A stretch of DNA of 64,000 nt from Chloroflexota bacterium. GTDB lineage: Bacteria; Chloroflexota; Anaerolineae; Anaerolineales; VGOW01. The stretch covers positions 145,992-209,991 of the forward strand of contig VGOW01000001.1 in the NCBI GenBank assembly GCA_016875735.1, read 5' to 3'. Position numbers and translations under genes: made by a program. Shown piece after piece: positions 42,449 to 51,732 of the stretch; position 1 is the first letter of the stretch; every line of letters starts with the position of its first letter. Below the pieces are notes generated by a model that had not been told where the DNA came from, ran no database searches, and saw only the letters and a list, made by a program, of their open reading frames with translations.

Positions 42449-43999
42449 TCACTTCTGGGTTAGATGAAACTGTCCGCACCCGATCAACCGCTGGAAAAGT
42501 GGGTTACGAAGTGAAAGATCGAACATAAACGAGCGAATAGATGGGTACATTGCGATAAACACCAGAATGTAGACGATGCCCGCCAATGCTATTATCCCCA
42601 CAGCTGACAAACTATGTTGAATACGCAGGGCTTGAACTGTGAAATATGCGGTACCGAAAAGTACACAACTCACTATAATGAAGGGCAAGGTGTCAGCGAG
42701 TATCCAACGCCATTTTTCCCGCTGTAACACGTAGCGATGAGCAACATGAGGAATAAGTAAATAATAGACAATATTGAATAACACCCACCCCATGCCAGCA
42801 CCTGCCATTCCGAACTCGCTGATGAGAACATACATCAGAGGCAATAACGCGATGACGGAAATGGTATTATTCAGTAGAGCGATCCAAGTGATGCCGGCGG
42901 CCAATTGTAACGCAAAGGGGATCTGCATCATAGAATTGAACATGCTCGCCAATGCCAACATTGAGCATACCCTAGCCGCATGAGCAGCCACATCTTCGGA
43001 GCGCGTCCAAGTCAACAACACATCGTATGAGAAGAATATTAGCATCCCCGTTACTAGTGCCGAGATAAAAGAGACAACCTGCGCCGTCTTATGAAACAAT
43101 ATAGCCAGTTCTTCATCATTCCCGTTAGCAAACAAGGCGGTGAGTCGAGGGAAAACAGCAGAGACAACCGGCAGAGTAAACAGGCTGAGGCCGGCATAAA
43201 TCGTAGTGGCCGCTGAATAATATCCGACGTCGACAAGCGTGAGCAGTTTGCCTATTAGGATTCGATCTGACTGTTTGAGCAATGCAGCCACGAAAGAATT
43301 CACCCCCAAGGATGCACTGAACCGCCATAAGGAACGTATGGATTGAATATTGAAGATACCTGTTGGGCCGGTTGCCGCAGGCAAAGCTCGCCACGCCAAC
43401 GTTGCCATTAGCACTACCTCAAAGACGGCTACGATCACGTGTGTTATCAGAAATGCGATGATGGTAGGCGATACCAATGCGATAATGCCTATCGCACCAA
43501 GATTGCGCACTGTCGCAACTACCACATTAGCAACATTCGCATCTATTTGCTTCTCTGCACCTTGCAGCACACCCATGTACAACGAGATCGGCCAGCGCAA
43601 AGCAATAGTAATGCCGTAAATAACAGCCACAATTCGCACGTCATTGGACTGGAGATTCTGAACGTTGAGCCAATCAGTTGAGAGCCGTCCCGCTCCAACC
43701 AAAAAAGTAACAACTATCACCAGTGCCTCGGCCCCGTAGAAAATCTCCAGAGTACGCACCAGACCTCGGCATTCTCCAGCACGATTTGGGGTATTCAATC
43801 GGATAGCAATTTCACGATTGGCTGTTGTACTCAGACCTATATCAAGCAAAGCTACAATTGCTTGAAGGGATGCGAAGAAGCCCAACAATCCGTATGCTTC
43901 AATACCCAGGTAGTGGATCTGAATAGGCACTAACGCCAACCCTAGCAACCCGGCCCAACTCCTCCCGACAAAGTTGGCGATGGCGTTATACTTCAGCAT
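42449..43999 (-). CDS. Wzx-like oligosaccharide flippase
   Basis: A 516-residue MATE-superfamily/Wzx-type flippase. ATG at 43999 is chosen, within the last codons of the upstream gene. It has about 14 hydrophobic segments: NFVGRSWAGLLGLALVPIQI and LGIEAYGLLGFFASLQAIVA at the start, LLKQSDRILIGKLLTLVDVG in the middle, and GMAGAGMGWVLFNIVYYLL near the end, all typical of polysaccharide-transport members. It would move the lipid-linked oligosaccharide across the membrane for the Wzy_C proteins. The gene is A+T-rich (about 45% G+C in a sampled 60-base line at 43441) compared with more than 60% in recG. Confidence 0.9.
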   Translation of the reverse strand: MLKYNAIANFVGRSWAGLLGLALVPIQIHYLGIEAYGLLGFFASLQAIVALLDIGLSTTANREIAIRLNTPNRAGECRGLVRTLEIFYGAEALVIVVTFLVGAGRLSTDWLNVQNLQSNDVRIVAVIYGITIALRWPISLYMGVLQGAEKQIDANVANVVVATVRNLGAIGIIALVSPTIIAFLITHVIVAVFEVVLMATLAWRALPAATGPTGIFNIQSIRSLWRFSASLGVNSFVAALLKQSDRILIGKLLTLVDVGYYSAATTIYAGLSLFTLPVVSAVFPRLTALFANGNDEELAILFHKTAQVVSFISALVTGMLIFFSYDVLLTWTRSEDVAAHAARVCSMLALASMFNSMMQIPFALQLAAGITWIALLNNTISVIALLPLMYVLISEFGMAGAGMGWVLFNIVYYLLIPHVAHRYVLQREKWRWILADTLPFIIVSCVLFGTAYFTVQALRIQHSLSAVGIIALAGIVYILVFIAMYPSIRSFMFDLSLRNPLFQRLIGCGQFHLTQK

Positions 44000-44897
44000 G
44001 ACTTTGACTCGGCAATTCGCTTGCGCGGACAAAAAGATAGTTGCCAGTGTCTAGGTAGCCCGTGCCGTGTTGGCGGAACGATTGGATGCGGAAGCCCTTG
44101 GCTTTCAGGAAATCAATAGTCAATTGATATGTTATCAGGCCGGGCTCCAATTCAACCAGAATTGTCTTCAAAGCAGGATCAGCAAGTGTACGTTCAGCCC
44201 CCTTCAATACATCCAGTTCAATGCCATCGACATCGAGTTTGATGTGGTTGGGCTGCTCGACAAACTGGCCCACCAGATCGTCCATGCGATAACTCATTAC
44301 GGGTTGCCGAAAGGCAGGTTTGAAAGTGCCACCCTTGTTATCCACTGCCGTTCCCACTGCATGTAACGCTGCCCCTGGCAGTAGACTACTGTAATTCATT
44401 ATCACTATACCAGTTTGACTAGCGAGGGCGATACACAGTGGAATAATATACCCTCCACATCTATTGAGGTGGATATTGCGGTTAAGCTGTGCAAAGTTAG
44501 CGAAAGTCGGCTCAAAGGCGTACACCTTAGCATGTCCGCCTGTATGTTTCTCTATTAGCAGAGAATACGAACCTACATTGGCACCTACATCGAAAACTAC
44601 CTCACCCGACCCAATGAACTCTTCTATCCATCGGACAGTCTCAGGCTCCTTCATACAGGCGTTGCGCCGCGCCCAATATTCAATAGTTGAGTCGATATGC
44701 AAGTAAATTTCGTGCGATGCATAATCCATTTTCGCCACTGTTACCCATCGCTCGTGGAGTGCCGCCTGAACATATTGAGGTAGTAGTTTCAATAACCATG
44801 ATAGAAGAACAGCCACCATCCCAATTGAAACGTCACGAAGCTCAGCCAACGCTCGTCGCTGCTTCTGTGTGAGAAAACGGCGCACCAGAGTCTTCAC
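43986..44897 (-). CDS. FkbM family methyltransferase
   Basis: A methyltransferase of about 303 residues. GTG at 44897 gives a natural N-terminus (VKTLVRRFLTQKQRRALAEL). A TTG at 44954 that overlaps the wecB stop as TTGA is an alternative. A hydrophobic segment (MVAVLLSWLLKLLPQYV) may bind the membrane. SAM motif I is VFDVGANVGSYSLLIE, followed by AFEPTFANFAQLNRNIHLN, SYRMDDLVGQ, IKLDVDGIELDVLKGAE and ILVELEPGL, the FkbM order. It probably O-methylates a sugar. It is a second FkbM gene in the locus but only distantly similar to the one at 39854. A+T-rich like its neighbours. Confidence 0.88.
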   Translation of the reverse strand: MKTLVRRFLTQKQRRALAELRDVSIGMVAVLLSWLLKLLPQYVQAALHERWVTVAKMDYASHEIYLHIDSTIEYWARRNACMKEPETVRWIEEFIGSGEVVFDVGANVGSYSLLIEKHTGGHAKVYAFEPTFANFAQLNRNIHLNRCGGYIIPLCIALASQTGIVIMNYSSLLPGAALHAVGTAVDNKGGTFKPAFRQPVMSYRMDDLVGQFVEQPNHIKLDVDGIELDVLKGAERTLADPALKTILVELEPGLITYQLTIDFLKAKGFRIQSFRQHGTGYLDTGNYLFVRASELPSQSHAEV

Positions 44898-44950
44898 TGG
44901 GCAGTACTTTTCCGTTGTATCGTCAGTTGCAGATTGCGAAGCAATTGCAG

Positions 44951-46048
44951 TCAATAGATCGAGGGCAGAGACAACACCCTCACAATCTTCTCCGCCGCAT
45001 GCCCGTCGCCGAACGGGTTGATCGCCCGCGCCATTGCTTCGTGCGCCGCCGAGTCGTCGAGCAGGCGAGAGGCTTCGCATACGATGGTGGCTGTGTCGGT
45101 GCCCACCAGTTTGGCCGTGCCCGCTTCTATCGCCTCGGGGCGTTCGGTCACGTGGCGCATCACCAGCACCGGCACACCGAGTCCGGGCGCTTCCTCCTGT
45201 ATGCCGCCCGAATCGGTAAGGATGAGATGCGCCTTGCCCATCAAATGCGCGAACCCCAAATAATCCATCGGCGGCAGAAGGGTGACGTGCGGATGATTGC
45301 CCAACATCTCATACGCCGGACCGCGCACGTTCGGGTTAGGATGCACCGGATAGATGAGATGCACATCGCCGCGATCCGCGATCTGTTTCATCGCCGCCAG
45401 CATGTTAGCGAAAGGCAGGCCGAAGTTCTCGCGCCGATGCGCGGTGATGAGCACCAACCGTTTGCCGGAGGGATACGTCGGTAGCGAACCATTTGCCGGA
45501 CGAGAAACAATGACCCTCAACGCATCGATCACCGTGTTGCCCGTCACGTGAATGCGCTCTGCCGGAATCCCTTCTTTGAGCAGGGCCTGCCTCGCCGTTT
45601 CGGTCGGCGCGAAATGCAAATCAGAAAGTTGATCGGCCAGCACGCGATTGATCTCTTCGGGAAAAGGGTTGTTGCGATCATACGTCCGCAAACCCGCTTC
45701 CACGTGCCCCACCCTCACCCGGTTGTAAAACGCCGCCAGCGACGCCGCCAGCACCGTCGTCGTGTCGCCCTGCACCAGAATCCAATCTGGCTGTTCGCTT
45801 CGCAGAATGGGCTGGATGCGGCGCAACACCTCGGCGGCCACATCGGTCGGACTCTGATTATCTTGCATTACGTCCAAATCGAAGTCGGGCGTGATGTCGA
45901 AAATCTCCAGCACCTGATCGAGCATGTCGCGGTGTTGGGCCGTCACCAGCACCTTCGATTCGATGTTCGAATGCTTCCGCAGTTCGGCCACCACCGGGGC
46001 CATCTTCACCGCTTCGGGGCGCGTGCCAAAAACAGAAAGGACTTTCAT
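44951..46048 (-). CDS. wecB: UDP-N-acetylglucosamine 2-epimerase (non-hydrolysing)
   Basis: A 365-residue GT-B-like epimerase; ATG at 46048 is preferred over the TTG at 46063. Diagnostic blocks are VLSVFGTRPEAVKMAPVVAE, LVTAQHRDMLDQVL, VQGDTTTVLAASLAAFY, GHVEAGLRT, TGNTVIDAL, LITAHRRENFG, LTDSGGIQEEAPGLGVPVLV and MRHVTERPEAIEAGT. It converts UDP-GlcNAc to UDP-ManNAc in the cytoplasm. With the GT26 protein in this locus it supplies and uses ManNAc for a lipid-linked polymer. No UDP-ManNAc dehydrogenase (wecC) is present in the window. G+C returns to the high genomic level in this gene. Confidence 0.96.
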   Translation of the reverse strand: MKVLSVFGTRPEAVKMAPVVAELRKHSNIESKVLVTAQHRDMLDQVLEIFDITPDFDLDVMQDNQSPTDVAAEVLRRIQPILRSEQPDWILVQGDTTTVLAASLAAFYNRVRVGHVEAGLRTYDRNNPFPEEINRVLADQLSDLHFAPTETARQALLKEGIPAERIHVTGNTVIDALRVIVSRPANGSLPTYPSGKRLVLITAHRRENFGLPFANMLAAMKQIADRGDVHLIYPVHPNPNVRGPAYEMLGNHPHVTLLPPMDYLGFAHLMGKAHLILTDSGGIQEEAPGLGVPVLVMRHVTERPEAIEAGTAKLVGTDTATIVCEASRLLDDSAAHEAMARAINPFGDGHAAEKIVRVLSLPSIY

Positions 46049-46124
46049 AAATTCAAATCCCAAACTCCCAACTCCTAAACTTCGGATCGAACTTTGAGGT
46101 TTGAAGTTTGGAATTTGGAGTTTT
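46049..46124. repeat. AATTCAAATCCCAAACTCC dyad between wecB and the sugar transferase gene
   Basis: AAATTCAAATCCCAAACTCC (left) faces GAGGTTTGAAGTTTGGAATT and TGGAGTTTTC (right). The arms make a long imperfect hairpin that fills the intergenic gap. The left arm contributes the leader immediately before the wecB ATG. It belongs to the same word family as 29446-29478 and 55747-55788. Confidence 0.85.
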
Positions 46125-47494
46125 CAATAAGCGCCTTTGCCATCGATCACCACCCCAACCGTGCGCCACAGAATTTTCAGATCGAGCAACAATGAATAGT
46201 TGCGGATGTAGTAGAGATCATACTGCGTGTTGAGATGCATGGGCAGATCGCTTCGGCCATTCACCTGCCACCAGCCAGTGAGCCCCGGCGGAACCGCCAA
46301 CCGTTGCCTCTGCCAAGGCGCATACTTCTCTACAATGAACACCTGCTCGGGCCGCGGGCCCACTAAACTCATCTCGCCCTTCAGCACATTGAACAGTTGA
46401 GGCAATTCGTCGAAACTGGTGCGCCGCAGGATTCGCCCAATCGGAGTCACACGCGGGTCGTCGGGCCGTTTGTCAAATGAGGGGCGTTTATCGGCGTCGG
46501 CCACCATCGTGCGAAATTTGTAGACCCAAAAGAGTCTCCCGTTCTCGCCCACGCGCTGTTGTCTGTAAATGATCGGGCCGGGCGAGGTGAATTTGATCGC
46601 CAATGCAATCGCCAAGAGAAGCGGCCAACCGAAAATCAACAACGCAGTCGTCACAGTTAGATCGAAGAGGCGTTTGATGACCCACGCCGGGCCGTCGATG
46701 CGCGGCTCGCGCAAGCCAATGAGCGGCAGGCCGCCGACGAGATCGACACTGGATTGTATCATCACCAATTTGAGGAAATCGGGCACGAGGCGAAGGCGCA
46801 CCGGCTCGGCTTGCAATTGAAACGAGAGTCGTTCGATGTCGGCGTATCGGTCGCCGGGCAGGCAAATGATAATTTCATCCACGAGCAGGCCGCGCGCCAG
46901 CCACGGCATGTCTTCGAGATGCCCTACAATGGGCAAGCCCAACGGCCCGGCGGCGGCGGTATCGTCAACACAGCCCACGATTTCGACGCTGTGCCCGAGC
47001 CGCGAGCGGAGCGCCAGCACAATGGCCTCCGCCGATTCGGTTGCGCCGACGATCAGCACGCGAGTGAGCGGCCGACCGCGCGCGTGCATGAGCCGCAAAA
47101 TCAAACCGCTGGCCAGCCTCGCCGCCGAAAGCAACAAAAGGTCGAGCAGATAAAAATAGAAGATGAGCAGGCGAGGCGTGTCGCGAAAGGTAAAGTAGAG
47201 CGCCCCGCTGAAGGCAAAGGTGGCGGTGGACACGGCCACGAACAGGGTGCGCGCGTCGCCCACCGGCCTCACATCGCGGCGGATGTTGTACACCGACGTG
47301 GCCGCGAACACGACCGGCCACAGCGCCATTGTCATCAGATGCAGGTAGGGGTTGAGAAACGAGTTAGTGTCGCCAAGTTCGCGGCCAAGAGGAAGCCAAC
47401 GGCGCAGTGAGTCGGCGGCCGCGAGGGCCACTTGCGTCAACAGCACATCGGCCACTAGCAGGGCGATGATCAAACGCCGCAGTTTGCCGAACAT
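46124..47494 (-). CDS. Polyprenyl-phosphate hexose-1-phosphate transferase (WbaP/WcaJ type)
   Basis: A 456-residue initiating transferase. Four N-terminal spans are followed by a cytoplasmic Rossmann-like domain (RVLIVGATESAEAIVLAL through VGGLPLIGLREP), then a re-entrant membrane helix (KRLFDLTVTTALLIFGWPLL). The bacterial sugar-transferase domain carries SPGPIIYRQQRVG, FWVYKFRTM, RRTSFDELPQLFNVLKGEMS, LVGPRPE and PGLTGWWQVNGRSD. It transfers sugar-1-phosphate from a UDP-sugar onto undecaprenyl phosphate, the first committed step of the glycan made by this locus. It is the promoter-proximal gene of the leftward polysaccharide block and starts only 32 bases downstream of the rlmN stop. Confidence 0.95.
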   Translation of the reverse strand: MFGKLRRLIIALLVADVLLTQVALAAADSLRRWLPLGRELGDTNSFLNPYLHLMTMALWPVVFAATSVYNIRRDVRPVGDARTLFVAVSTATFAFSGALYFTFRDTPRLLIFYFYLLDLLLLSAARLASGLILRLMHARGRPLTRVLIVGATESAEAIVLALRSRLGHSVEIVGCVDDTAAAGPLGLPIVGHLEDMPWLARGLLVDEIIICLPGDRYADIERLSFQLQAEPVRLRLVPDFLKLVMIQSSVDLVGGLPLIGLREPRIDGPAWVIKRLFDLTVTTALLIFGWPLLLAIALAIKFTSPGPIIYRQQRVGENGRLFWVYKFRTMVADADKRPSFDKRPDDPRVTPIGRILRRTSFDELPQLFNVLKGEMSLVGPRPEQVFIVEKYAPWQRQRLAVPPGLTGWWQVNGRSDLPMHLNTQYDLYYIRNYSLLLDLKILWRTVGVVIDGKGAY

Positions 47495-47525
47495 GATCCG
47501 ATTATAGTTTGATTTCGGGTTGGGA

Positions 47526-48599
47526 TCAGTTTGACTGGGTTGGGGGAGCCGACACTGATTCTTGAGCCGCCGCCCGCAACTGCCCGCACCCGGCGTTGAT
47601 GTCGATGCCGCGGCGGACGCGCACGGTGCAGGGAATGCCGTGTGCGTCGAGGATGGCCTTGAAATCGGCGACGCGCTCGCGGGTGGAAGCGGCTCCGGCG
47701 AAATCGCGGGTGGGGTTGAGTGGGATGAGGTTGACGTGCGAGAGAAGTTTGGTTGGGCGGGTGAGCAGGCGGGCGAGTGCGCGGGCTTGCTCGGGCATGT
47801 CGTTCTTGCCGTGAATGAGCGCCCACTCGAACGAGATGCGGCGGCCTGTCTTTGCCACGTAATCGCGGCAGGCGGGCATGAGTATGTCCAACGGATATTT
47901 GCGGTTGATGGGGATCAGTTCGTTGCGAAGATCGTTGGTGGCGGCGTGAAGGGAGACGGCCAAATTCACTTGCCGCTTCTCATTGGCAAATCGCTCAATC
48001 ATCGGAATGAGGCCGACGGTGGAGAGGGTGAGTCGGCGCGCGCCGAAGTTGAAGGCTTCGGGATCGGTGAGGCGGTCAACCGCCGCGAGTGCCGCGTCGT
48101 AGTTGTGGAACGGTTCGCCCATGCCCATGATCACGATGTTGGTGAGGGCGTCGTTTTCGTTTTTGAGTTGGCGCGCAAACCACAACACTTGCTCCACGAT
48201 TTCGCCCGCGCTCAAATGGCGGTCGAAGCCCATTTGGCCGGTGGCGCAGAACACACAGCCCATGACGCACCCGGCTTGAGTGGAGATGCACAGCGTGCGC
48301 CGGTTGCGGTAGCGCATGAGCACGGTTTCGATTTGATAACCGTCGCGGAGGCGGAAGAGAATTTTGTGGGTGCTGTTGTCGCGCGAGCGAAGGTTGAGCG
48401 CGGGGGCGAGGGCGCTGAATTGGAGTTGGCCTTCGAGCAGTTCACGAAGGGCTTTGGGCAGATCGGTCATCGCCGCGAACGAGGGGGCGAGGCGAGTGTA
48501 GGCCCACCCCCATACTTGTTTGGCGCGGTAGAGAGGTTGCCCCCATTCGGAGAGGAGGGCGGCGAGTTGTTCGAAGGAGAGATCGAAGAGGGAGGGCAT
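47526..48599 (-). CDS. rlmN: Dual-specificity 23S rRNA/tRNA methyltransferase RlmN
   Basis: A 357-residue radical-SAM enzyme that methylates C2 of A2503 in 23S rRNA and of A37 in some tRNAs. The radical-SAM cluster motif is Cys111-x3-Cys115-x2-Cys118 (CVMGCVFCATG). GMGEPFHNYD and the C-terminal GCGQL region with Cys338, the conserved methyl-carrying cysteine, are present. The N-terminal accessory domain matches RlmN (LFDLSFEQLAALLSEWGQPL). The protein is complete with a short serine/threonine/proline tail. It follows the TPR-protein gene by 49 bases and precedes the polysaccharide block, but is functionally unrelated. Confidence 0.96.
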   Translation of the reverse strand: MPSLFDLSFEQLAALLSEWGQPLYRAKQVWGWAYTRLAPSFAAMTDLPKALRELLEGQLQFSALAPALNLRSRDNSTHKILFRLRDGYQIETVLMRYRNRRTLCISTQAGCVMGCVFCATGQMGFDRHLSAGEIVEQVLWFARQLKNENDALTNIVIMGMGEPFHNYDAALAAVDRLTDPEAFNFGARRLTLSTVGLIPMIERFANEKRQVNLAVSLHAATNDLRNELIPINRKYPLDILMPACRDYVAKTGRRISFEWALIHGKNDMPEQARALARLLTRPTKLLSHVNLIPLNPTRDFAGAASTRERVADFKAILDAHGIPCTVRVRRGIDINAGCGQLRAAAQESVSAPPTQSN

Positions 48600-48648
48600 G
48601 ATGAACGACCGGCAGGCGTATTGTCGCGCTTTCGCCGTCGTTCGTCAA

Positions 48649-50220
48649 TCAGCGTTTCATCACGTCGATCTGCATGAGGCGCTGTTCGGCCAATTGCTGG
48701 AGTTGAGGGTCGCGGGTCGTCTGGAGCGCGCGTTTGAAATCGTCGGCGGCCTTTTTGAAATCGCCTTTAGCAAAATAGATTTCGCCCCGGCTGAGGTAAC
48801 TGGGCGCGTCGCTGCGGTTGGCGGCAATGGCGCGCGAGAAGGCTTCGAGCGCCAGATCGTGCTGTTGGTTTTCGTAATAGGCGCTGCCCAAGTTGAAGTT
48901 GAGCACGGCATCATTGGGCCGCGTTTTGAGGCAATGGGCAAAGTCGTCAATGGCCTTGGCGTAGTTGCCGGACTTGTAATGCATCTCGCCGCGTTCGAGG
49001 CGGAGTTCAATCCGCTCCGGCAACCCGGCGATGGCTCGGTCGTAGCCGCGGATGGCGTCAGCGAACTCGCCGCGATCTTTGAGCAAGCGCCCGCGCAGGG
49101 CAAACACTACCGGGTCTTCGATGCCGTGTTCGATAGCCAGAGAGAGGTCTCGGAGCGCCGCGCTCTTATCGCCGCGCATGCCGTGAATGCGCGCGCGCTG
49201 TTCGTAGGCGGCGGCAAAATCCGATTTGCGGAGGATAGCCTGCGTGAAATCGTGCAGGGCTTGCTCCACCAATTTATCGGCAATGCTGACGAGTCCGCGA
49301 CGGTAATACGCCGACGCATTCTGCGCATCTACTTCGAGCAAGCGGTCATCGTTGGCCGCCAGCGCTTTGTGTTCTTTGAGTTCGAGCAGAGCGGCGCCCT
49401 TTTCATCCAATGCGCCCACGTGATCGGACTTGATGGATAGGGCGCGATCAAAATCTTTGATGGCTTCGCGATGTTTGCCCATGCGGGCGCGGGCGAGGCC
49501 GCAATAATAGAGCGACTCGGCTTGTTGGGGCGCGAGGCTCACTGCTTTCTCGAAATCGGCCAGCGCAAGTTTGTATTGTTTGAGATCGAAATGCACCACG
49601 CCGCGATTGTGCAACAGCAGAGGGTTGTTTGGCTCGAAGCCGAGTGCGGTGTCGTTGTCGGCCAGCGATTTATCCAATTGCTTCAAATGATAATACGCCA
49701 GCGCCCGCAGTTGATAACTCGCCACCACCTTGGGGGCGAGGGCAATCACTTTATCCAGATCGGCGATGGCGGCGTCGTGCTGCTTGGCCTTCACAAACGC
49801 TTCGGCGCGGTCGAAATAACTGCCGGGCTTGTCGGGCGCAAAATGGATGCACTTCGAGAAATCGGCGATGGCTTTGTGAGGCTCGCCCAACTCCATGAAG
49901 CATCTGGCCCGGTGATGATACGCCTGCGGGTTGCTGCCGTCGATGAGTACGGCTTGAGTGAGATCGGCTAACGCGCGGCGGGTGTCGCCCAGCCGCCGAT
50001 AGACGATGGCGCGTTCGACCATTGCTTGCGGTTCGTTGGGCTTGAGTTCGAGAGCGGTGGTGTAATCGGCGATGGCTTCACGGAAGAGATTCATCTGCCG
50101 ATAGATTCCGGCGCGGGCAATATACACGCGCGGCTCGTGGGGGGCCGCCTCCACTTGCGCGTCGGCGTCGGCGAGTTTCTTTTCCAGATCGGCGGCGGAA
50201 GGTTTGGCGGATCGAGTCAT
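48649..50220 (-). CDS. Tetratricopeptide-repeat protein
   Basis: A 523-residue protein made almost entirely of TPR units (about thirteen), e.g. AIADYTTALELKPNEPQAMV, AIADFSKCIHFAPDKPGSYF, ALADFEKAVSLAPQQAESLY, AIKDFDRALSIKSDHVGALD. There is no signal peptide or membrane span, so a cytoplasmic protein-binding scaffold is likely; its partner is unknown. ATG at 50220 overlaps the stop of the upstream HAD gene by 4 bases, which selects this start over the GTG at 50235. Confidence 0.92.
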   Translation of the reverse strand: MTRSAKPSAADLEKKLADADAQVEAAPHEPRVYIARAGIYRQMNLFREAIADYTTALELKPNEPQAMVERAIVYRRLGDTRRALADLTQAVLIDGSNPQAYHHRARCFMELGEPHKAIADFSKCIHFAPDKPGSYFDRAEAFVKAKQHDAAIADLDKVIALAPKVVASYQLRALAYYHLKQLDKSLADNDTALGFEPNNPLLLHNRGVVHFDLKQYKLALADFEKAVSLAPQQAESLYYCGLARARMGKHREAIKDFDRALSIKSDHVGALDEKGAALLELKEHKALAANDDRLLEVDAQNASAYYRRGLVSIADKLVEQALHDFTQAILRKSDFAAAYEQRARIHGMRGDKSAALRDLSLAIEHGIEDPVVFALRGRLLKDRGEFADAIRGYDRAIAGLPERIELRLERGEMHYKSGNYAKAIDDFAHCLKTRPNDAVLNFNLGSAYYENQQHDLALEAFSRAIAANRSDAPSYLSRGEIYFAKGDFKKAADDFKRALQTTRDPQLQQLAEQRLMQIDVMKR

Positions 50221-51014
50221 GAGTCGGCTTCCCACCGGGAGGTGAGTTCGGCGATGTCCTCAAACACCCAATCGGGTTGGTAATCCAATGCGATCAACTC
50301 CTCGCGAGTCGAAATGCCGGATAGCACAAGGATGCTGCGGATGCCCGCGCGCACTGCGCCGAGGATGTCCGTTTCTAAACGATCGCCGAGCGCGGCTGTG
50401 TCGCCTGCGTGGCCGCCGAGCCGGGCCATAGCCTGCTGATACATCATCGGCTCCGGTTTGCCCACGATCACCGGCGCGACTCCGGTGGCGGCCTGCAGTG
50501 CGGCCAGCACTGCCCCGTTGCCATGAACGAGGCCGCGCTCGGTGGGCAGTGTGGTGTCGGGGTTGGTGCCGATGAAGGTTGCCCCAGCGCGAATGTTCAA
50601 TGTGGCTCGCGCAAGTTTCTCCCACGTCAGCCCGCGATCCATTCCAACCACAACGCACGGGGCCTGGTCATCGCTGATGGCGAAGCCGCGTTCGGTGAGC
50701 GCCTGAGTGACGCCGGCCTCACCTATGGTATACACCGCCATGCCTTTCGGCGCAATCCCCTCGAGGTGAATGGCCGCCGCCTGCGCCGAGGTCAAAATCT
50801 CGTCGCGGCTCACGGTCACGCCCATGCGGCTGAGTTTGGCAATGTATTGCTCAGGGGTTTGGCTGGCGTTGTTCGTCGCCAGCACAAAACGAATCGAACG
50901 CCGCCGCAGGAAGGCGAAGAAGTCGGCCAGCCCCGGCGCGGGAACGTCACCGCGCCAAAGCACGCCATCCATATCGATGATGAGGCGGCGGAGGGATAAA
51001 AGCGCGGCGGTCAT
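50217..51014 (-). CDS. HAD-IIA hydrolase, NagD-like
   Basis: A 265-residue sugar-phosphatase/nucleotidase-type HAD protein. Motif I is LIIDMDGVLWRG (nucleophile Asp14, acid Asp16), motif II LATNNASQTP, then a C2b cap, motif III VGKPEPMMY and motif IV ALGDRLETDILGA. NagD-type enzymes dephosphorylate nucleoside monophosphates and sugar phosphates; the real substrate cannot be inferred. It starts after the clpP terminator and is translationally coupled to the TPR gene. Confidence 0.92.
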   Translation of the reverse strand: MTAALLSLRRLIIDMDGVLWRGDVPAPGLADFFAFLRRRSIRFVLATNNASQTPEQYIAKLSRMGVTVSRDEILTSAQAAAIHLEGIAPKGMAVYTIGEAGVTQALTERGFAISDDQAPCVVVGMDRGLTWEKLARATLNIRAGATFIGTNPDTTLPTERGLVHGNGAVLAALQAATGVAPVIVGKPEPMMYQQAMARLGGHAGDTAALGDRLETDILGAVRAGIRSILVLSGISTREELIALDYQPDWVFEDIAELTSRWEADS

Positions 51015-51060
51015 TGAGTCGCATTATAGGCGAGGGCATCGAGCCCAGTATTGCAGACGC

Positions 51061-51102
51061 AAAACAAAAAGACCTTCGGGGCAGCAATCACTCCGAAGGT
51101 CT
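51061..51102 (-). terminator. Rho-independent terminator after clpP
   Basis: A 10-bp stem (51102-51093 with 51079-51070; AGACCTTCGG arm) closes a 13-base loop. On the minus strand it is followed by TTTTGTTTT (51069-51061). It ends the tig/clpP block just before the HAD gene. Confidence 0.88.
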
Positions 51103-51114
51103 GATCTGAACGGG

Positions 51115-51732
51115 TTAATTCTTTTTGCTCTCTGCTTGTTTCTCCGGCGCGGCGAGGACATGATCGATCAGGCCATACTTCACCGCGCCCTCGGCATCGA
51201 GGTAAAAGTCGCGCTCGGTGTCGCGCTCGATCACTTCGAGCGATTGGCCGGTGTGCTTGACGAAAACTTTGTTGAGCTTTTCCTTGAGGCGCAGAATTTC
51301 TTTCGCTTGAATCTCGATGTCGGTGGCTTGGCCCTGCGCGCCGCCGAGAGGCTGGTGCATGTGAACGGTGGCGTTGGGCAGAGCGTAACGGTAGCCCTTC
51401 GTGCCCGCCGTGAGCAGCACCGTGCCAAACGAGGCGGTGACGCCGACGGCGTACGTGGCGATGGGGCAAGTCATCTGCTGCATGGTGTCGTAAATCGCCA
51501 GCCCGGCATAAATTTGTCCGCCGGGCGAGTTGATGTACATCTGGATTTCTTTTTCCGGGTCTTCCTGATTGAGAAAGAGAAGCTGGGCGACGATCACGTT
51601 CGCCACCTGATCGTTAATGGGTGTGCCGACAAAGATGATGCGGTTCTTCAGCAGAAGCGAGTAAATATCGTACGCGCGCTCGCCGCGCCCCGAAGTTTCG
51701 ATGACCATTGGAATAAGATTTTGGAAGCTCAT
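51115..51732 (-). CDS. clpP: ATP-dependent Clp protease proteolytic subunit
   Basis: A 205-residue serine protease. The catalytic triad is at Ser101 ([12 protein letters not shown]), His126 ([10 protein letters not shown]) and Asp175 (DTERD), with the exact 25- and 49-residue spacing of E. coli ClpP. The strand-forming [15 protein letters not shown] block is present. The Ser environment (ASFG) differs slightly from the usual ASMG. It forms tetradecamers that degrade proteins fed by ClpX/ClpC; no Clp ATPase gene is in the window, whereas clpX often follows clpP. It lies 151 bases after tig, matching the common tig-clpP order. Confidence 0.96.
   Translation of the reverse strand: MSFQNLIPMVIETSGRGERAYDIYSLLLKNRIIFVGTPINDQVANVIVAQLLFLNQEDPEKEIQMYINSPGGQIYAGLAIYDTMQQMTCPIATYAVGVTASFGTVLLTAGTKGYRYALPNATVHMHQPLGGAQGQATDIEIQAKEILRLKEKLNKVFVKHTGQSLEVIERDTERDFYLDAEGAVKYGLIDHVLAAPEKQAESKKN

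Noticed and set aside
47562..48677. A 371-codon plus-strand frame opposite rlmN
   Set aside because: Antisense of rlmN; the protein has no coherent domain.
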